A stretch of DNA of 64,000 nucleotides from Seriola aureovittata (Eukaryota; Chordata; Actinopteri; Carangiformes; Carangidae), in the NCBI RefSeq assembly GCF_021018895.1, contig NC_079386.1, positions 2,647,835 to 2,711,834 on the forward strand, read 5' to 3'. The stretch's first letter is position 1. Every line of letters begins with the position of its first letter. The notes below the pieces were generated by a model, which did not search any database, was not told the DNA's origin, and saw only the letters and a list, made by a program, of their open reading frames with translations. This document shows positions 24,370 to 40,479 of the stretch, piece by piece. The translations under genes were made by a program, and so were the position numbers.

Positions 24370-27300
24370 ACTTGAGTGAACTCTTTGACTTCTTCTCTGG
24401 TTCAAAAGAGAACAGGAAGCATGTTGAGCAAAGAAGAGGGTTTTTTTTAGAGTTGCTGTAAATGACCCCACCTGCTGCTTAGACTCAACCCCCCCCCCCC
24501 ACCCCCACCCCCACCCCCACCCCAACCCCCCACTCTCTCCTCTGCAGGTAACAAACACGAATACAAAGTGTAATGTGCCTTTTTTCTTTTTCTGATCCAC
24601 TCACTGTAATTCGCTCTCATGCAGGACTGATTTCATCTGACTGTTCTGGTTGACTGGACCAAAACCCATACATTATATTTCACAAAATCATCCCTGTTCC
24701 TGTCATTATTGAGTTCTGCAGTAAAAGACTTTAAACCATCTGTTTCTGTGTTACAGTAAATGTTAAGTAACATCCTAAAAAATACTTTTTATTATGTATT
24801 TTATTACTGTAACTGTGGTTATGGCTCTGAATGGTTTCATTTCACACGAAGATTAACATCTGGTTCATACAAACACGGCCACTGAGTTACTAGTTTCCAT
24901 AGAAGCTCTCTTGAGTAATGTTTCCCCGCTTTTCACTGCCTGAGGAAATCGGAGGGAATCCTCTCAGATCCCCACTTCCCATGAACTCTCATCAATTCAC
25001 AGCAGATGTGGTCTGACAGTTGTAAGGAGAGGGCGGTAAGCAGTAAGTAAGTGTTTGGAGAGGGGATTCACCAGGGGACCTTTTGACCTTTAGCTAAACA
25101 GAATGACACTGCAGGTTGGAGGGTTAGTGTTTGAATGGACCCTGCTGCAAACTGAAGCAGACCAGTGAGTCATCAGACCAGTCTAAACTGGTTCTTGTTT
25201 AGTATTAGCAGTAAAACGTTCTATGGCAGCAACTCCCTTTTACTAATTATTGAATGTTTCACAAATAACATGGAAACCTGTCAAGTCACCTGATCACATG
25301 ACAAACGGCTTCAGAGAACATGTGATGAGAAAGAGAGAGAGAGAGAGAGAAAAGAGTTTGGATTTTAATTTTTCTTGAATGAGACGTCCTGTAAACCGGC
25401 CGTTACCACTGAGCAAACACAGGAAGTAACATCCTTTATCTCCCTGGATGGAAGGTAAAGGTGTGGAGGTCAGGGTGGAGGATGGGCATGTAGCTCACTT
25501 AACATTCACCTTTTAATCAACCGTAAACACAGTCGTTCCCACCCAAGTGTTGTAATCTGACCACGATCAGACCTCAGACATTGTTCATGTGTCATGACTA
25601 AGATGTTTATTTAGCCTTAAGAGTGTGAGATGAGAATGTTTTCAATATAGAGTTTTGTAAAAATCATCCAGTAACAAGGTTCTAGTGTGGGTCAGCTAAA
25701 CACTTGTAACTGTGTAGTGCGGCGGCCCAGAGAGCTCGGCGCACTGCAGCTTAACAAAACACATGTAAACAGACAAAACACAAACAGAAAACCTCTTCAT
25801 CAGCTTGACAATAACGTGCTGTTTCCAGGGGACGCTAAAAACGTGATGGGGTGCACTTTTTGTCCAATGCTTTTTACTTCAAAAGTCACAATTTGGGCAA
25901 TGAACAAGAGTGTCCTAGCCGGGTTCATCACTTTTTTTCTTGCTTTAAGTCCGACAGCGACAGTGTGAGAGAGTGAGAGAGAGAGCAAGAGAGAGATGGG
26001 ATGAAATTCTATACTTCCATACTAATCTTCCAGTCTCAAGAATTAACGTGAGGTAATGTACTGTCATGCAGAGGAATGAAAACATGGAATGGTTATTCAT
26101 CAGATATTTCACATTTAACAGGTAAAAGTGTTTTTAAACAGACTTGAAAGAAACCAGCTTTTTTACTTCATAATATCTGACTACATGATCTTTAATGAGG
26201 AACTTGTAGGTGATTTTTTCATTTTTTTTAACCTCATTTTATTCTTCAGTTACTGTATGTATGTTATTATCATTATTGGTAGTTTTGCTGTTGTTTGTAT
26301 TTTTTTTTGGTTATTTTACTTGATTCCTTTTTTTGTCTCATCAGTCTGAACTGGTGACATCTGAACCGTATCAGCAACTAGTGCTGTTCCTGCTGAGACT
26401 GGTTAATATAAATGACCAAGAACCATCAGACTGCATGACTAACAAACATCAGAAAGTCATTTGGTGTTTGTCACTGGTTCACTACACGACATCTGCTCGA
26501 GACCACCTCAAAGTACATTTCATCAGACTTTCACAAGGGGTCAAAATATAAAAAGTTTAAGCTTTTGATAAAGAATATTTTTAATGGTATCATTTAAATC
26601 CAAATGTAATTGATGATGCTTATTCAAAGAAAACAAATAATTAATTAAAAGATAACAATTAAATGCTGAGTCAGTGTATAGTTATCTCTCTTAGGTCTTA
26701 ATAGTATGTGGCCCAGAGCAAATCTGAAATCATTTTCCCACATTGATGAAGTAATGCGTGTCCCATGTTAGCAAACAGGTCAGAAAAGATTCCTCAGTCT
26801 GTGTTCTTGTCTGGACTCGAGCTCTTATGGATCATCAGTCACAGCACAAGTACAGCTCCAGTTCAAAATCAGTGTCTAGTCGAGTACAGTCCGGGGGTCC
26901 CGTCGCTCTGCCCGTCCTCCGGGAGCTGACTCGTCTGGACGTGGGTTGTCCAGGCAACCCCAGAATGTATTTTACGATGGAAGAGAATCTGAGCTCAAAG
27001 CGAGAGCTGCTAATATGTCACTTTATTAAGTTTTGCTATTCAGTTATTCAATATTCAGTCAGATATCTATATGTGCCCCTGTGTTTTCAGACCCGTGAGG
27101 ACCTTCCAGTTGGGTCATCTTGGCAGCCAACAGTCAAGCTCCAGAGATGACTGGCTGGTCACCACCCGTCCAATGTCCCAATGCGCTGATGCGCCACTGT
27201 TTCGTCACACCCTTTGGTAATTTACTGCTACTGTACTGAGAGCATGGTTCTGTGGGTCAGAGGCAGCGGTGGAAGTGGTGAGTAACGGCCACAGACATTT

Positions 27301-29430
27301 GTAGGGCGAGGGTTGACGGACGGCTCTTCAGTATGTAACTTCGACAGAGGAGATTTCTGTTGGCGTCATGAGTTCTCTGAGTTAACCACTGAACCATGAA
27401 CGTTGGTTGTTTAGTGCTTTACCAAAACCATAACCATATCTGTGGCAGATAAGAAACGGTTACAGTTACTCTAAAACTCTAACATGACTCTTTTTAAAAG
27501 CAAAGTCAACATGTTGTTCTTCTCCGACAGGACGCTGAAGATGTTGACTCTTACCTGCATCATGGGTGTGAAACAAACAGGAACAGGCCCTGGCTTCGTC
27601 AGGTATTGCCACGTCCCATCAGACAACAGCAGATGCCTCATGGGATTAAAAACAGGAAGTGAATCAATGGGTAGAGATAGTCACACTTCCTGACCCCCCC
27701 CCCAACAGAGACCAAGAAGAAAGGTTATCTTCTTTATCTTGGATATTCTTAAGATGCCGAAAAACAAGCGTGACTCAGTGGAATTGTACTGAGGTGGTAT
27801 GTGCTCCGAGGTAGTGTCAGTCAAGCATCATAACCTCCATGTTCTGACAGGTTCATTTTTATACCATCGCTCATTGTCTTCATTGTACTGTATCATTTTT
27901 CCACCGGTGTTCAGACGACTTCTGTTCGGTTTTGTGTCTGAAAACAGAAAATAGACAGAACTTTACGTTAAAACATGATGTTCTAACAATGACAGGACAG
28001 AGAAGAAGGCTGAATTTCCACGTCTATTGTTAGGCAATTAAGAATGACTTAGTTGAACTCAGGGAAACATAATGTCATCGTCGGTCGGTGCCTGGCATTT
28101 CAGTGCAATCAGTGTTATGAGTGGGTTCGCTCTTTCAGGTCAAGAACATTCGTGTAAAACTGTAAACTTTCCCTTTTCACAATAAGTTCTCTATGATCCT
28201 GCTCTGCTGGAGAATCCCTCACAAAAAAACAAGGCTCCTCTTGAAAAACTGTTATTGCAGAGCCAGTTGAGAAAGGAGACGGCGCACTTGCAACCATTTC
28301 CTGTAACTGTGTCACATGGGTTCCCCCCCCCCCCCCTCCACCCCACCCCCCTCCCCTCCACTCTTTAGGAGACCAGCAGCAGGTCTGAGTCTGTTCACTC
28401 CAATGAGAGAAGTGAATGTCTTCCTATTATTATTCTCTCACCTCATAGTCATCGAAATAAATATTGGACCCATTTTTCACAAGCCACAGATCTTCAGAAC
28501 ATTCTGACTTTAAAATTACATTTTTCAGACGGATCTGATCAAATTAACTTCATTCGAGACCCGTCACTGTCTCAGTAACAAACTCTCGCGAGATCCAGCA
28601 GCACAGATCTCTTCTCATCTGGTCTGGTGTTGTTGCTTTTTTGTGGCTGGCTAGAGAGAGGCGAGTAGTCACCAAGCTTCTGGAAGTGCAGGGGTTTTAG
28701 ATTCAGTCATGATACAAAACAAACCATGTTTAGACTATTCCAAGATCATGGCCTTAGAATACACTTGTGAAATGAGAGTCAGTTCATCAGACCACCACTT
28801 TGGTCCCAACTGAAAAATCTCAAAAGCTATATTGATTCTGCGGATGCACTGGTTATTTCTCACCTCTGATACCGTGTTTAGTGATGTGTTTGTAAATCTT
28901 GTGCTTCATAGAGATAAGGATTGAATCTACAAACAGCAACTCTTCTGTTTCCAGAGGAACGTAGTCATCATGAAAAGAGTTGCTATATAAAGGAGAAAGG
29001 GAAGTAAAAGTGGGGAGTCTGTTGCTGATGACCACAGCCACGAAAGGGAAGCCTGATTATCTCACAGTGAAACAATGTGACGAAGCGACACACTCACTCC
29101 TGATAAGACACTGATGGTTTCCATGACCAGGACTGACCAAGCATTATTCATTCTGCTGGGTGAACATCAACAGTCCAGTGTGTTGCAACACTTTCCTACA
29201 GATTTATGCTTTTAATATGAAAAAAAAGTGAAAGTCAAGTTTATCAGTTATCCATAATAATGGAAACTGAAGCTAGAGAGAATCTTCCGTTTGTTTAGTG
29301 TAATGAAATCAAAACCAAAACTAATGTTCAAATCCAAATGTTTAGATATACATTATAAGGCTCTTATCAGAGACAGGTCAAGACAAGATTATAGAGAGAA
29401 ACCAACAGTTCCGCAACAGTAGGCCTGCAT
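24370..29430. other. Intergenic DNA with C-rich and GA-rich runs
   Basis: C-rich runs lie at 24489-24530 and 28323-28360, and a GA run at 25331-25350. The open frame at 26758-27150 shows no known domain. I recognise no gene. Confidence 0.45.
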
Positions 29431-29434
29431 TTAG

Positions 29435-30198
29435 ACAGTGGGCTGATAACAGGGAATTATGAGCTCTTTAAGATACGTTGGTGTCTGACCATTAATGTCT
29501 TTGCAGGTGAGCAGCAGGATTTTATAGGGAGCCAGTGAAGCTAACACAGGAGATATGTGATCTCTTTTCCAAGTTCCTGTCAGTTCTCTGCTGCAGCATT
29601 TTGAATCAGCTGGAGGCTTTTCACTGAGTTATCCTGACAATAAAGAATTACAGTAGTCCAGTCTGGAGGTAACAAGTGCATGGACTAGTTTTTCAGCTTC
29701 CTTTTGTTTCTGATTTTCAGAATAATGCGCAGGCGGAAGAAGGCTGTCTGCAAGACTTGTCTTCAAGGTTTGTGACTGCAGCACTGGAGGTCAAAGTAAT
29801 GCCATCCAGAGTAACATATATATATATTATCAGATATTTCTGAGATGTTCAGGGTCAAATACAAGAACTTCAGTTTGGTCTGAATTTAGTAAAAGTAAAA
29901 AATTACAGGTCACCCAGGTCTTTGTGTATTTAAGACATGCCTGAAGTTGAATAGATAAATACAGCTGTGTGTGTCATCTGCTAACATCAGACATTTATCT
30001 GGTGCTTCCTGATAATATTGCCTTAAGGAAGCATTTATGGCCAAAAGTATAATTCCTAGCAAACCCTGCAGGACTCCATGACGAACCTTTGTGTGTTTGG
30101 AAGAGTCATTATTAACATGAACAAACTTCCTTTAATGCCAATGACACATTGTCCTCTCTGTAATAAGATTCTGTGATCGACGGTCTCAAATAAATTAA
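29435..30198 (-). mobile_element. L2-type LINE reverse-transcriptase relic
   Basis: Read on the minus strand, broken frames give DTVDHRILL and IGIKGS, then a degraded GVLQG-type segment, an ADD catalytic-motif remnant (complement of 29973-29982), SRLDYCNSLLSG (around 29630-29665) and ISPVLASL...YKILLL, ending in TPTYLKELI. These are the order and wording of the RT domain and its C-terminal region in fish L2 elements. Stops and indels are frequent, so the copy is dead. Neither the 5' end nor the 3' tail is present. Confidence 0.75.
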
Positions 30199-32958
30199 CT
30201 GTGCATTATTTCTGCTAGTTTCAGCTGGTCGTTCTGCGTTTCGGGCGGTGAGTGTGATTGAGCCTTCCACCTGGTTGATTTAAACCCCACTGAGAGAAGG
30301 TGTTTGATCATTTCAAAGTAGGAAGACCAACCAAATAACACGTGTATGACAAACACAAGCTGTGTGGATGTAAAGAGAACGGTCATGCCTTCACATGTTA
30401 TGTACAGGTGTATGATCATATAAAGGTGGACGATATTACACTGATCATTTATATTTGTGTACATGAGACGTGCAGCATGTTAGAAACCTCTCTGAATATC
30501 ATACAGTCCAGTGAAGACCGACTGTAATAGCAGAGCGGTTGTACTGGATCACTGTAGATTGTAACTAAAAGACTGACCACTGAGTGTTTGATCCTATACT
30601 GTAACAGTGTGTTACATAATGTGTCTGTTCCTCTGAATCCGGCCTGAAGACGTGAGTGAGTGCAAAGGGAGGAAAGTGTTTGGCCTGTGTTTACCTGCAT
30701 GCAGTTAGGGTGAGTAAGTGGGTGGGGTTATGGTGAACCAGACTGAATGTGCAGACAGAAGACTTGGTATGCTGCGTTCATGAATACACTTGTATTAATC
30801 AAACACCTTGACTTACACAGTTACATAACCTGAGCAGGTCCTGCTGACCCTCCATGAAATCAGACACAACACAGAGTCTGGAACACATCACAGTGAAACA
30901 ATCATCCAGATAAGACCTGGACTGATTTTCACTGATAACACACGCTAGACTCTAAGCATCTGGGCTGGATCTAGACTGGATCTAGACTGGATCCACCCAG
31001 TGATTCCTTGGATTTCTTGGTCATAAAACAGCAACACGGAGAGAAATGTGGAGGCATATCATTCCTTCTCTTATCTCTTTAGACGACACAAACATTTACG
31101 AGAACCTTTATATAGTTCTGTCTACGGGTTCTCCATATGATGCAAAACACAAACGTCAAAGTTTTAATTCCTGAGGTGAAAGTTTAGCTCCCGGTCTTGT
31201 TAGTGTTTATTTGGATGATCAAGTATTCTGAGGTAACAAGGTCCAGGTTCAACTAACTTGTCATTTAAAGTAAGTCGGTCTTTGTGTTGAGAACTTTCTC
31301 ACCAAGCTGTAACTTCTAACAGAAAGAATGAACCTTCAAGCTCAGTTCAGATACAGGTAAACATCTCCAACCTGAACAACAAAGCTCACTGCCTTTAAAA
31401 AGTAGCCATATTAGCTCTTTCCTGTCTGGTCACCCGATCGCTACGACAACCATTCTTCACGTATGACAGGGACTACTTGATTGGCAGCATGAGATTGCGG
31501 CGCGATGTGATTGGTTACCGAGCGCCTGAGATCCGCTGATTTCAAGGAGTGGGGTGAGAGAGGGATAATAGAGATAGTGTTCCTGATTGAACTTGTTCTG
31601 ACTTGGTCCCTGAGCTCAGCTGTTGTCACTCAGGTAAACAAAATCATAAGTTGGTTTAATTTCCTTACCCAATGATTGGTAATGTTAGGTGCATGTCTTT
31701 GTCTTTTCTGTCCTCACTATAATCTGTCCCTGAAAACAGAAACACTTCACAGTTATATTAACTCTATAGAGCTGCTGGTGGTCTGACTCCACGTTCTGCA
31801 GTGAAATGTTTCAGTCTGGACAATATTTATAATGGGAATACTGGAAAATTACTCTCATTTTCTAACAGTGTTGACCTCAGGATGACCTGTGCTAACTCTG
31901 ATCCTCTGACTTCATGCAACAGAATCATCTGTCCTCTCCAACCTGCAGGACTCAGGTCATTCCCATCAGCCTGAACTGCACTTTTGTTTGCTGCTGTGAT
32001 GGAAATCTGAAAATGAAAAGTTGACAAAATGACCAAGTTGTCTTTGTATATTTCAATAAGAGCTTTGCTGAGAATCAGCCTACAGTCACAACGAGTGTCA
32101 GTGCAGACTGATACCGAAGAAAGAATGTACATGAACTTTCATGAGAAAGGAAAGAAGGAGGCAGGGTCAGGATGTGTGTGTGAACAACTCCAACTGCCAC
32201 GGAGAAGCAGCAGTGTGTTCAAGGACAAACTACTGTTTAGTTTGTACTAGACAATCTCAAATAAGGAGTATACATGTGGGGAACAGATTCATGTCCTAGG
32301 TCATACAAAGTACAAAACCGGGTTATTGTGCAAAATGGGATTTTAGCATGAAGTCCATCAGTGATGTTAACATTGTTAGCATGCTCACATTAGCATTCAT
32401 CTCAAAGCACCACTGTGTCTCTGCACAGCCTCGCAGAGCTGCTAGCGTAGCTGCAGACTCTTGGTGTTTGACCTGTGGTTTCACTATTCTTCAGCACTGA
32501 GGTGGACGTGGACAGATGCAGACAGATGCTGACAGATCTATGAACACCACGGCTGTGCTCTGCACGCACAGACACTCTCCACACGTGTGCACTGGGATGA
32601 TTGTTTGTTGTATTTGTCTGAACAACGATAAAAAGCAAAGGGAAACAGGAAGTAGGAGGATGAAAACGGCTCAGTGTCAGTGTGATCATGTGCTGACAGC
32701 TGTGAAGTTTAGGATGCTTGTGGATGTTCACTGAGGGGACCCTGCAGACCCTGGTGGGACAGATGATGAAACTTACTTCAAGTGGACGCATGAATTGGCC
32801 TTTAGTGATGATGAAACTCTTTCTGCTTCAAACTGTATACAACATTTGAACCTCAGTTTCTGACTAACCTCCACCCCACCCCTCGCTCCTACCTGCAGAG
32901 GACACTGACTCACTGTCTCCTGTGGTCACCTTTGCACCACCCATCAGGGCCTGTGAAT

Positions 32959-33000
<42 letters not shown>

Positions 33001-34140
33001 ACCTTCATCTCCTTGAACCTTGATAACATTTTGGTGATTCCCGTCAGCGCCTTGCTGCGTCTGAGCTAGAAGCCAAAACAAACAGATCCAAGATGGCAGA
33101 GTGAAGTCAGGGGCCTAGCGGGCTGAAACTATGGCAACCACACAGACCTGATGAAGCCTGTAGCAGATTAGATGGGTAGCCAGATAAATTTAAACCAGGG
33201 TGTGTTCCCACGGTAACCGTTGTGTACTTTATGTAATAAACATGTTTAAAGTCACTTCTGGTCAGCTCTCAAATTACAGCGGCAGAAACAGTGTCAGCTT
33301 CTTCCTGCTTCAATCTTCTGTGTTGTTTATTGATTATTGATTATAGTTTGTTCATCTTGAGACATCAGTTCACCGTTAGAAGTGATCTGACATACAACAA
33401 CAGGCAACTTCAAATGCTGACAGTGTCTCCTTTTTACTGTAACAATTATAGCAGATCTGCTTCTTATTCTGCTGCGGTGAGGGTCAGAGGTCAGGGGTAG
33501 GATCAGGGGGTGGGGTCAGGGTCAGGGGTGGGGGGTGGGGTTAGATGCAGGGTTAATGACCTTCTTTGTCAGTGGGTATTGAAGCTCACTGTTAAACAGA
33601 ATGTCTGTGGTCTTCTGAGGCTTTGAATCCAGGATCATCAGTGTTAGGTTTACTGAAAACATACAACCCAAACCACACACACGCACACACACACACACAC
33701 ACCCCCACACACCCATTAACATTTTTGTAACTAAGAGAACTTTCCACTGACTAGACTCATTCATTGGTCCAACTCTATTCCTCACCCAATGACACATCAC
33801 AGCCTTAATTATCACAAACCCTGAGGTTTAATATTATGTAACATGCTCATAGTCTTCGTGCAGGGTTTGTTCAGGTACATTAGTCTGAGCTCGTTCAACT
33901 GATGAAAAGATGAAATCAGTTCGTTGGCTGAAGGTTTGAGCTGCAGCCAAGTCAAGAGGCTGAAAGAAGAACAGAGAGGATCACAGTGGTAGAGAGAAAC
34001 ATCATCTACACATTATCATTCTCTCGTCTCTTTTATTGTGAAACTCTTGTCATATCGCAACTTTTCATTATTAATGTCAGTCTCAAACACATGCTAATAA
34101 AATAAAATGTAAAATATTTCAAACTTAAAAGCCCCGTTTC
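30199..34140. other. Intergenic DNA between two L2 relics
   Basis: No gene is recognised. It includes a TG run at 32961-32999 and G-rich GGTCAGGG-type repeats at 33480-33541. Open frames are short and without domains. Confidence 0.45.
32961..32999. repeat. (GT)n microsatellite
   Basis: About 19 perfect GT units in intergenic DNA. Confidence 0.95.
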
Positions 34141-34149
34141 AGACAACTT

Positions 34150-34821
34150 GAAAGAGCAAAAGAATGAAATAAATGTTTTTCAGTCATTACGTCATGAAGA
34201 TGCTGAAAAACATATTCATGCTTTTATTTCAAATAGATTAGATTATTGCTCTTCTAAAGCAGGCAATTCAAAGACTCCAGTTAAATCAGAACTGTGCTGC
34301 TAGACTTTTGACGAAAACACAGAAGACAGATCGTATCTCCCCTGTTTCAGCTTCACTCCACTGGCTCCCACTATCTTTTAGAACAGATTTTAAGTTCCTT
34401 TTTTTATTTCTTTTTAAAGCTCTTCATGGTTTGGCACTGGCTCACACTGCAGATTCTCTGACGTTCTATAATCCTTCACAAGCTCTTTGATCTTCAGGCT
34501 GCCAGGATTTTAAATTCAAACAATTTTATGCACAAGAAAATAGACACTACAGCTTTTTTTAACTATGATCCAAAACTACTGAAGAGATTCAACTCTGTGA
34601 AGACTTTTAAACAGCTGAAAACCTATTTATTTAATTCAGCTTTTAATTCATTCTGTCATAGTTGATATTCTAGCTCGTTTCTATTCTTATTTTCATTTAC
34701 ATATTTTATCATCTTCTGTCCTTCAAGCCGCCATTATTCTATTGTACTATTTTTTAATTTTATTAAATGTGAAGCAGTTTAAGCCACATCTCATTTATTA
34801 AAAGTGCTCTCTTATGTTACA

Positions 34822-34825
<4 letters not shown>
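34150..34825 (+). mobile_element. L2-type LINE 3' fragment
   Basis: Broken plus-strand frames give RLDYC-like, then RLLTKTQKTDRISPVSASLH and WLPLSFRTDFKF, FKALHGLA, and after indels FNSVKTFKQLKTYLFNSAFN. This is the C-terminal end of an L2-like ORF2 in the expected order. It is followed by a 3' UTR with tgtgaagcagtttaagc and aaaagtgctct, similar to L2 tails, and then a TG microsatellite. The copy is 5'-truncated and frameshifted. Confidence 0.8.

Positions 34826-34858
<33 letters not shown>
34826..34858. repeat. (TG)n microsatellite at the L2 3' end
   Basis: About 16 TG units directly follow the L2-like 3' UTR, a common place for a simple repeat to grow. Confidence 0.9.
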
Positions 34859-34859
<1 letters not shown>

Positions 34860-34862
<3 letters not shown>

Positions 34863-36580
34863 GAGGAGAAGAAAAACAGATGAAGACTAAAAACTGTCCC
34901 TACCAGTGGATGAAGATCATTCTTCCGAAACATTTTCACCTGGTTGAGGACTGATGTTTTCACTGAGACCTGAACAGATGTTTATATATTATTATAATCT
35001 TCAGATAAATGTATAAATGTATTTTCACACCTTATTTCTTTAAGAAAAACTTAGATGGATTAATAAGAATTTATCCTTGGTAGAACATACAAATCTTTTC
35101 CGGTTGGGGGGGGGTGGGTCCTGGGTCCATGAGTCATATTCTGTACACTGAGCAACAGACATTGTTTTTTCGTGTATGTACCAACAGGACCAGGTCTTTA
35201 TATATACATCTTTATACATGAAGCCTCCTTCAACACCAGAGCTCCAGGAATAAGTCATCCCCCCCCCCGCACTGACTCAGTCCTCACAGTACAATGACAA
35301 AACTTCACTCAACTTTCCTCTGCTGTTTCCCATCATGCCCCGTAAACTGTCCTCCAGAGGCGTCAGTAGGAGTCAAGGCTTGACCCTGAGCACACCACAA
35401 CAAACACCGCACACACACACACACACCTCTGGGGAAAGTGGGAGCTTTAATAAGAGAAAGAGACGGTCTGTGCAATAAGGGGTGCACGGACCCTGGTCAA
35501 CCATCCTGCTGGGTGTAAAGGACGTGCTAACCCAGCCCACCGCTACCGTGGCGTGCGTGCTCGATTCCCATGGCTGTCATGGAAAAACCGTGCAGAAAGA
35601 TCCATTATTTATAACATCTTAGTCATGTTCCCAGGCAGCAGTTTTCTTAAGGAGTTCCCTTCTCCTACACACATGCTACTTTCTCAGCTCTCCCTCCACC
35701 CAGCTCATATAAACAACAGAGGAAGAAAAGATGATGAGAAGAAGAACCAGAAGCCAAGAACCTGCTGTGGTCCAGGTCCTCACTACATACTAATGTAGGC
35801 AGTGCACTCATCTTATATTATGCAATAGTATAATAGTAATTAATTAATATACAAAATCACCATATAAGGCCTGAAGCTGTGGAACATCTGGAGGACTTGA
35901 TCAAATGTGCCGCCTGTGTGGTAACATACTGAGGTGCTGGATATCTCTATCTCATCACAGTGTTCATAATTTACTCTCCACATTACAGATTGAACAGACT
36001 CTGGTGTTCATTACCACATTTATTGACATCACAAAATATTATGTTTTTTTTTTTTTGTTTTTTTTTTAGTTAAGATTGGATTTATTCAGACAAGGAAAAG
36101 TATAGAGCAATATGACTTTCTAGTTTATAAGAATTTTATGTTTATGTTTTCTGAAATGGAAATGGATACAGGAGCTCTTTCACCCCACTTATTTATTTTT
36201 ATTTATCTTTTAATTGTGATTTAGCCGATGTATCAGGTGGGTTTTGAGTTAGGTGATGGTTACTGTGCGTCGTAGGGGTTGTGTTGTGTATTGTGAGTCT
36301 CATTGCGAGTGTGATGAATGATATGAATGTGTATTGATGAATCTGTTGTCACTGAATTTATTGTTTAAAACTTTAAGGGGACACTGGGAAGAGTAGCCAC
36401 TGTTACAACTCAGTGTTTATGGGGATCTAAATAAATACATAGAAACATGGAGAGCGGCACATTGCACATACACTAATAAACCTGGGTTCAAATCATTGAA
36501 GTGAAGCTTTGCATGAACCTTCATCACATGTTTGAACTGATGGTTTCTTATGATATTTATATGAATAGTAATTAACATGA
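34860..36580. other. Intergenic DNA, nothing recognised
   Basis: No gene is seen. Poly-T runs lie at 36044-36068. A stretch at 35545-35575 (gcgtgcgtgctcgattcccatggc) resembles a pol III B box but has no convincing partner A box. Confidence 0.4.
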
Positions 36581-36584
36581 TATG

Positions 36585-37172
36585 TACCCATACAGAAATG
36601 TAATATATGACATATATGTCCTTATATCAAGAGTGATGTCACCATATATGTCACCCATAAGATGATATGTTATCACATATATACATCCTCTGGATATACA
36701 TTTATAACATATATTAAAAACCTGTAATAAAATGTGTATATGTACATGTATATGTATATCAAAATATCTATGTGATGAATTTTTATGTGACATGTTGCGA
36801 ACATACATGTTAACGATTTACGTTTTTGTATATGCAAGTTTATTAAAAACAACTTACATAGCCTATGAAATTCTATATGTTTATATATATTATTTCTTAT
36901 TAGTTTGTCATGTTTATCTTCTCATTCTGAGAAAGTGGAACCCACTGTAAATAATATCAACATATAATGACAGACTTTGGGATGGAAATATATTTGTCTA
37001 TAATATAAATATACATATATGAACATACTATATTAATATTAAATTATTCAAATTTCTAATAAGTTTCACATATATTTTTTTACATACACTGTGTGCTTTT
37101 ATGTTAAATGTACATGTATGCCATATAAAATTCCATATATGTACATATAGTGTATTACATTTGCGTATGTGT
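36585..37172. mobile_element. AT-rich palindromic MITE-like repeat, copy B
   Basis: The left end, tacccatacagaaatgtaatatatgacatatatg, is mirrored by the right end, which reverse-complements to tacacatacgcaaatgtaatacactatatg. This gives terminal inverted repeats of about 35 bp around roughly 590 bp of AT-rich DNA. Several blocks match copy A in the opposite orientation. It has no coding capacity. The superfamily is unknown. Confidence 0.6.
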
Positions 37173-37173
37173 A

Positions 37174-39310
<2,137 letters not shown>

Positions 39311-39532
39311 TGAGGGGCATTCGCTGTTTTTAGTAGTGTACCATTTGTATCTAATGGTGTTTAACACCGGCACTTTACAATGAACAGTGTAAACCTAATT
39401 TAACGAAAGAAAAAAATGTAAACGGTCTTCCTATGTTTCCTTCTATAGTTTAAAGAAGGGCGCGCACTTTCGTTTGTGGTCGCCGTCATGTTTTTACAAA
39501 TGAAAACGTGCCATAGTCATGAAAAAAAAGAT

Positions 39533-39614
39533 CGCTGCGAGCAGGGTTCGAACCTGCGCGGGAAGATCCCATTGGATTTCAAGTCCAACGCCTTAACCAC
39601 TCGGCCATCGCAGC
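39533..39614 (-). tRNA. tRNA-Ser (anticodon TGA)
   Basis: An 82-nt minus-strand gene with the long variable arm of a class II tRNA. The acceptor stem GCTGCGA pairs with TCGCAGC. The A box is TGGCCGAGTGG, the anticodon arm TTGGACTTGAAATCCAA carries TGA, and the B box is GGTTCGAACC. The minus strand continues into eight T (39522-39529), a strong polymerase III terminator. It faces the tRNA-Thr gene 3' end to 3' end, 224 bp away. Confidence 0.97.
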
Positions 39615-39619
39615 CAGTG

Positions 39620-40470
39620 ATCAGATACCAGACCTCTGCCTTCTTCAACTAGGTATCATGTCACAACGCTCGCCAGTTGTGATAGTGTTACTCTATGTAA
39701 TGTTTGTTATTTAAAAGAAATCGATTGTAATCGTGTAACCCAGACGGTCCTTATTGTTGCCATCTCCCTCCTCGTGTTTTCCACTTTTTTTCTCTTCTCT
39801 TTTTTTAACTTGTCTATGGGTATCACGTGTTACACTGCCACCTACTGGCAACACATAAAAATAACCACCTATCATTACAGTCTGTTAGTGAAAGAAGTGA
39901 TAAATGGTGATAAGTTGATCTAACCAGTCTATCCATAGAGGATGATAGTGCCCTTGACAATACATCTGCAACCACAATGTATTTTCCGGAGGTGTAGACT
40001 TACTCATATCATATCTGCAGTTTTGTCTTCATACACTGAATTCTAGGAGACATGCCAGTGAGGTTCTTTTTGATGCTTGAAATCATGAAGTTTTTTCCTT
40101 TTCTTCAGAAACCTTGGGCTTTTATTAAAATATTCTGGCTCTACAAAATTTGTTCATTTGCATTTATCTCTGGATATTATATTGGAAGTTATATTGAATT
40201 TCTGTTATGCCAATAATTCTGACCAGGACTGTATAGCCTATTAAATATATTTATTGGCTCACACATTTCCAGTTTTATTTTTCCAAGTATATTTAATGGA
40301 CTGGACTCGTTTATTACGGAGGAGAATTAGGACATATGTCTTTTTTTTAGAATTCTGACTTTAATCTCAGAATTCTAAGATTAAAGTCAGAATGCTAAAA
40401 AAAAAAAATCACATGTGGCCCTAATCCCCGTCCATAGTTTACCAATGACATTAAACCGTAGCATAAATTG
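39620..40470. other. Intergenic DNA downstream of the tRNA genes
   Basis: AT-rich, no gene recognised. A short inverted pair lies at 40350-40400 (agaattctgactttaatctcag / attaaagtcagaatgct). Confidence 0.45.
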
Positions 40471-40479
40471 AACTTTTTG

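Noticed and set aside
26758..27150. A 130-codon open frame
   Set aside because: No conserved motif and no flanking splice sites that connect it to other exons.
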